DNA of 5,852 bases from positions 1 to 5,852 of the forward strand of contig JASHRB010000643.1 in assembly GCA_030037575.1 (NCBI GenBank), read 5' to 3'. This DNA is from Candidatus Sulfotelmatobacter sp. GTDB lineage: Bacteria > Acidobacteriota > Terriglobia > Terriglobales > Acidobacteriaceae. Within the stretch, counting starts at the first letter, position 1. Each line of letters starts with the position of its first letter. Under the pieces are notes generated by a model, which was not told the origin of the DNA, ran no database searches, and worked only from the letters and a program-made list of their open reading frames with translations. Position numbers and translations under genes: made by a program. Positions 5,789 to 5,852 of the stretch are shown one piece after another.

Positions 5789-5852
5789 ACCGAATGTATT
5801 CTATCGTGCGCTCCCGCACGCCGCTTTTGCGGCTATCTTAAGGATCTCTGCG
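5789..5852 (-). promoter_or_regulatory. Upstream region of kbl with two adjacent palindromes
   Basis: No gene is visible in these last 64 bases. CGTGCG (5805-5810) and CGCACG (5815-5820) form a perfect six-base-pair stem around CTCC, followed at once by CCGC-TTTT-GCGG (5821-5832). On the minus strand a -10-like TAGAAT lies at 5803-5798, 10-15 bases before the ATG at 5788, but no good -35 accompanies it at 16-18 bases. The palindromes would then sit in the spacer and -35 region, where an operator could be, or form part of an mRNA leader if transcription starts farther out. Confidence 0.35.

Noticed and set aside
1..5852. CRISPR, toxin-antitoxin, phage or transposase genes
   Set aside because: No spaced identical repeats, no short paired ORFs with toxin features and no integrase or transposase motifs were seen on either strand.

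Overview
The window is a compact stretch of an ordinary bacterial chromosome with moderately high GC, densely coded, mostly on the plus strand. The protein styles suggest a soil-type Gram-negative, most likely Acidobacteriota: a GH3 enzyme followed by a small lipoprotein with a 'YPGA ... FY' core, a zinc-ribbon membrane protein, the Bacillus-like forms of PyrB, PyrC and Kbl, and an intergenic element whose ends read GTCATCCCG(A/G)GCG. That assignment is an inference and no marker gene is present to prove it.

Layout: positions 1-494 are the 3' end of a family 3 glycoside hydrolase (probably a beta-N-acetylhexosaminidase). A lipoprotein gene of unknown function (481-1083) overlaps it by 14 bases and has a strong ribosome binding site, so the two are very likely co-transcribed. 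After an 89-base gap, 1173-1841 encodes a membrane protein with an N-terminal zinc ribbon. A 156-base structured leader with three successive hairpins and a promoter-like TTGCCG-18-TATGAT pair precedes pyrB (1998-2912, aspartate carbamoyltransferase). A 188-base gap separates pyrB from pyrC (3101-4417, dihydroorotase). This gap holds a 95-base palindromic repeat-like element (2942-3036) and a tandem array of degenerate heptamers (3054-3123) that runs through the pyrC start codon. pyrC converges on kbl (minus strand, 4565-5788, glycine C-acetyltransferase) across a 147-base gap containing a strong bulged hairpin. The last 64 bases are the upstream region of kbl, with two adjacent small palindromes.

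Functionally, PyrB and PyrC catalyse consecutive steps of de novo pyrimidine synthesis (carbamoyl phosphate + aspartate to carbamoyl aspartate, then ring closure to dihydroorotate). Kbl belongs to threonine/glycine metabolism, and the GH3 enzyme and lipoprotein act in the cell envelope or periplasm. No defence system, CRISPR array, transposase, tRNA or rRNA is visible. I do not see a new multi-gene system. The most unusual content is in the non-coding DNA: the pyrB-pyrC gap with its composite repeat, the heptamer array supplying the pyrC start codon, and the structured pyrB leader.
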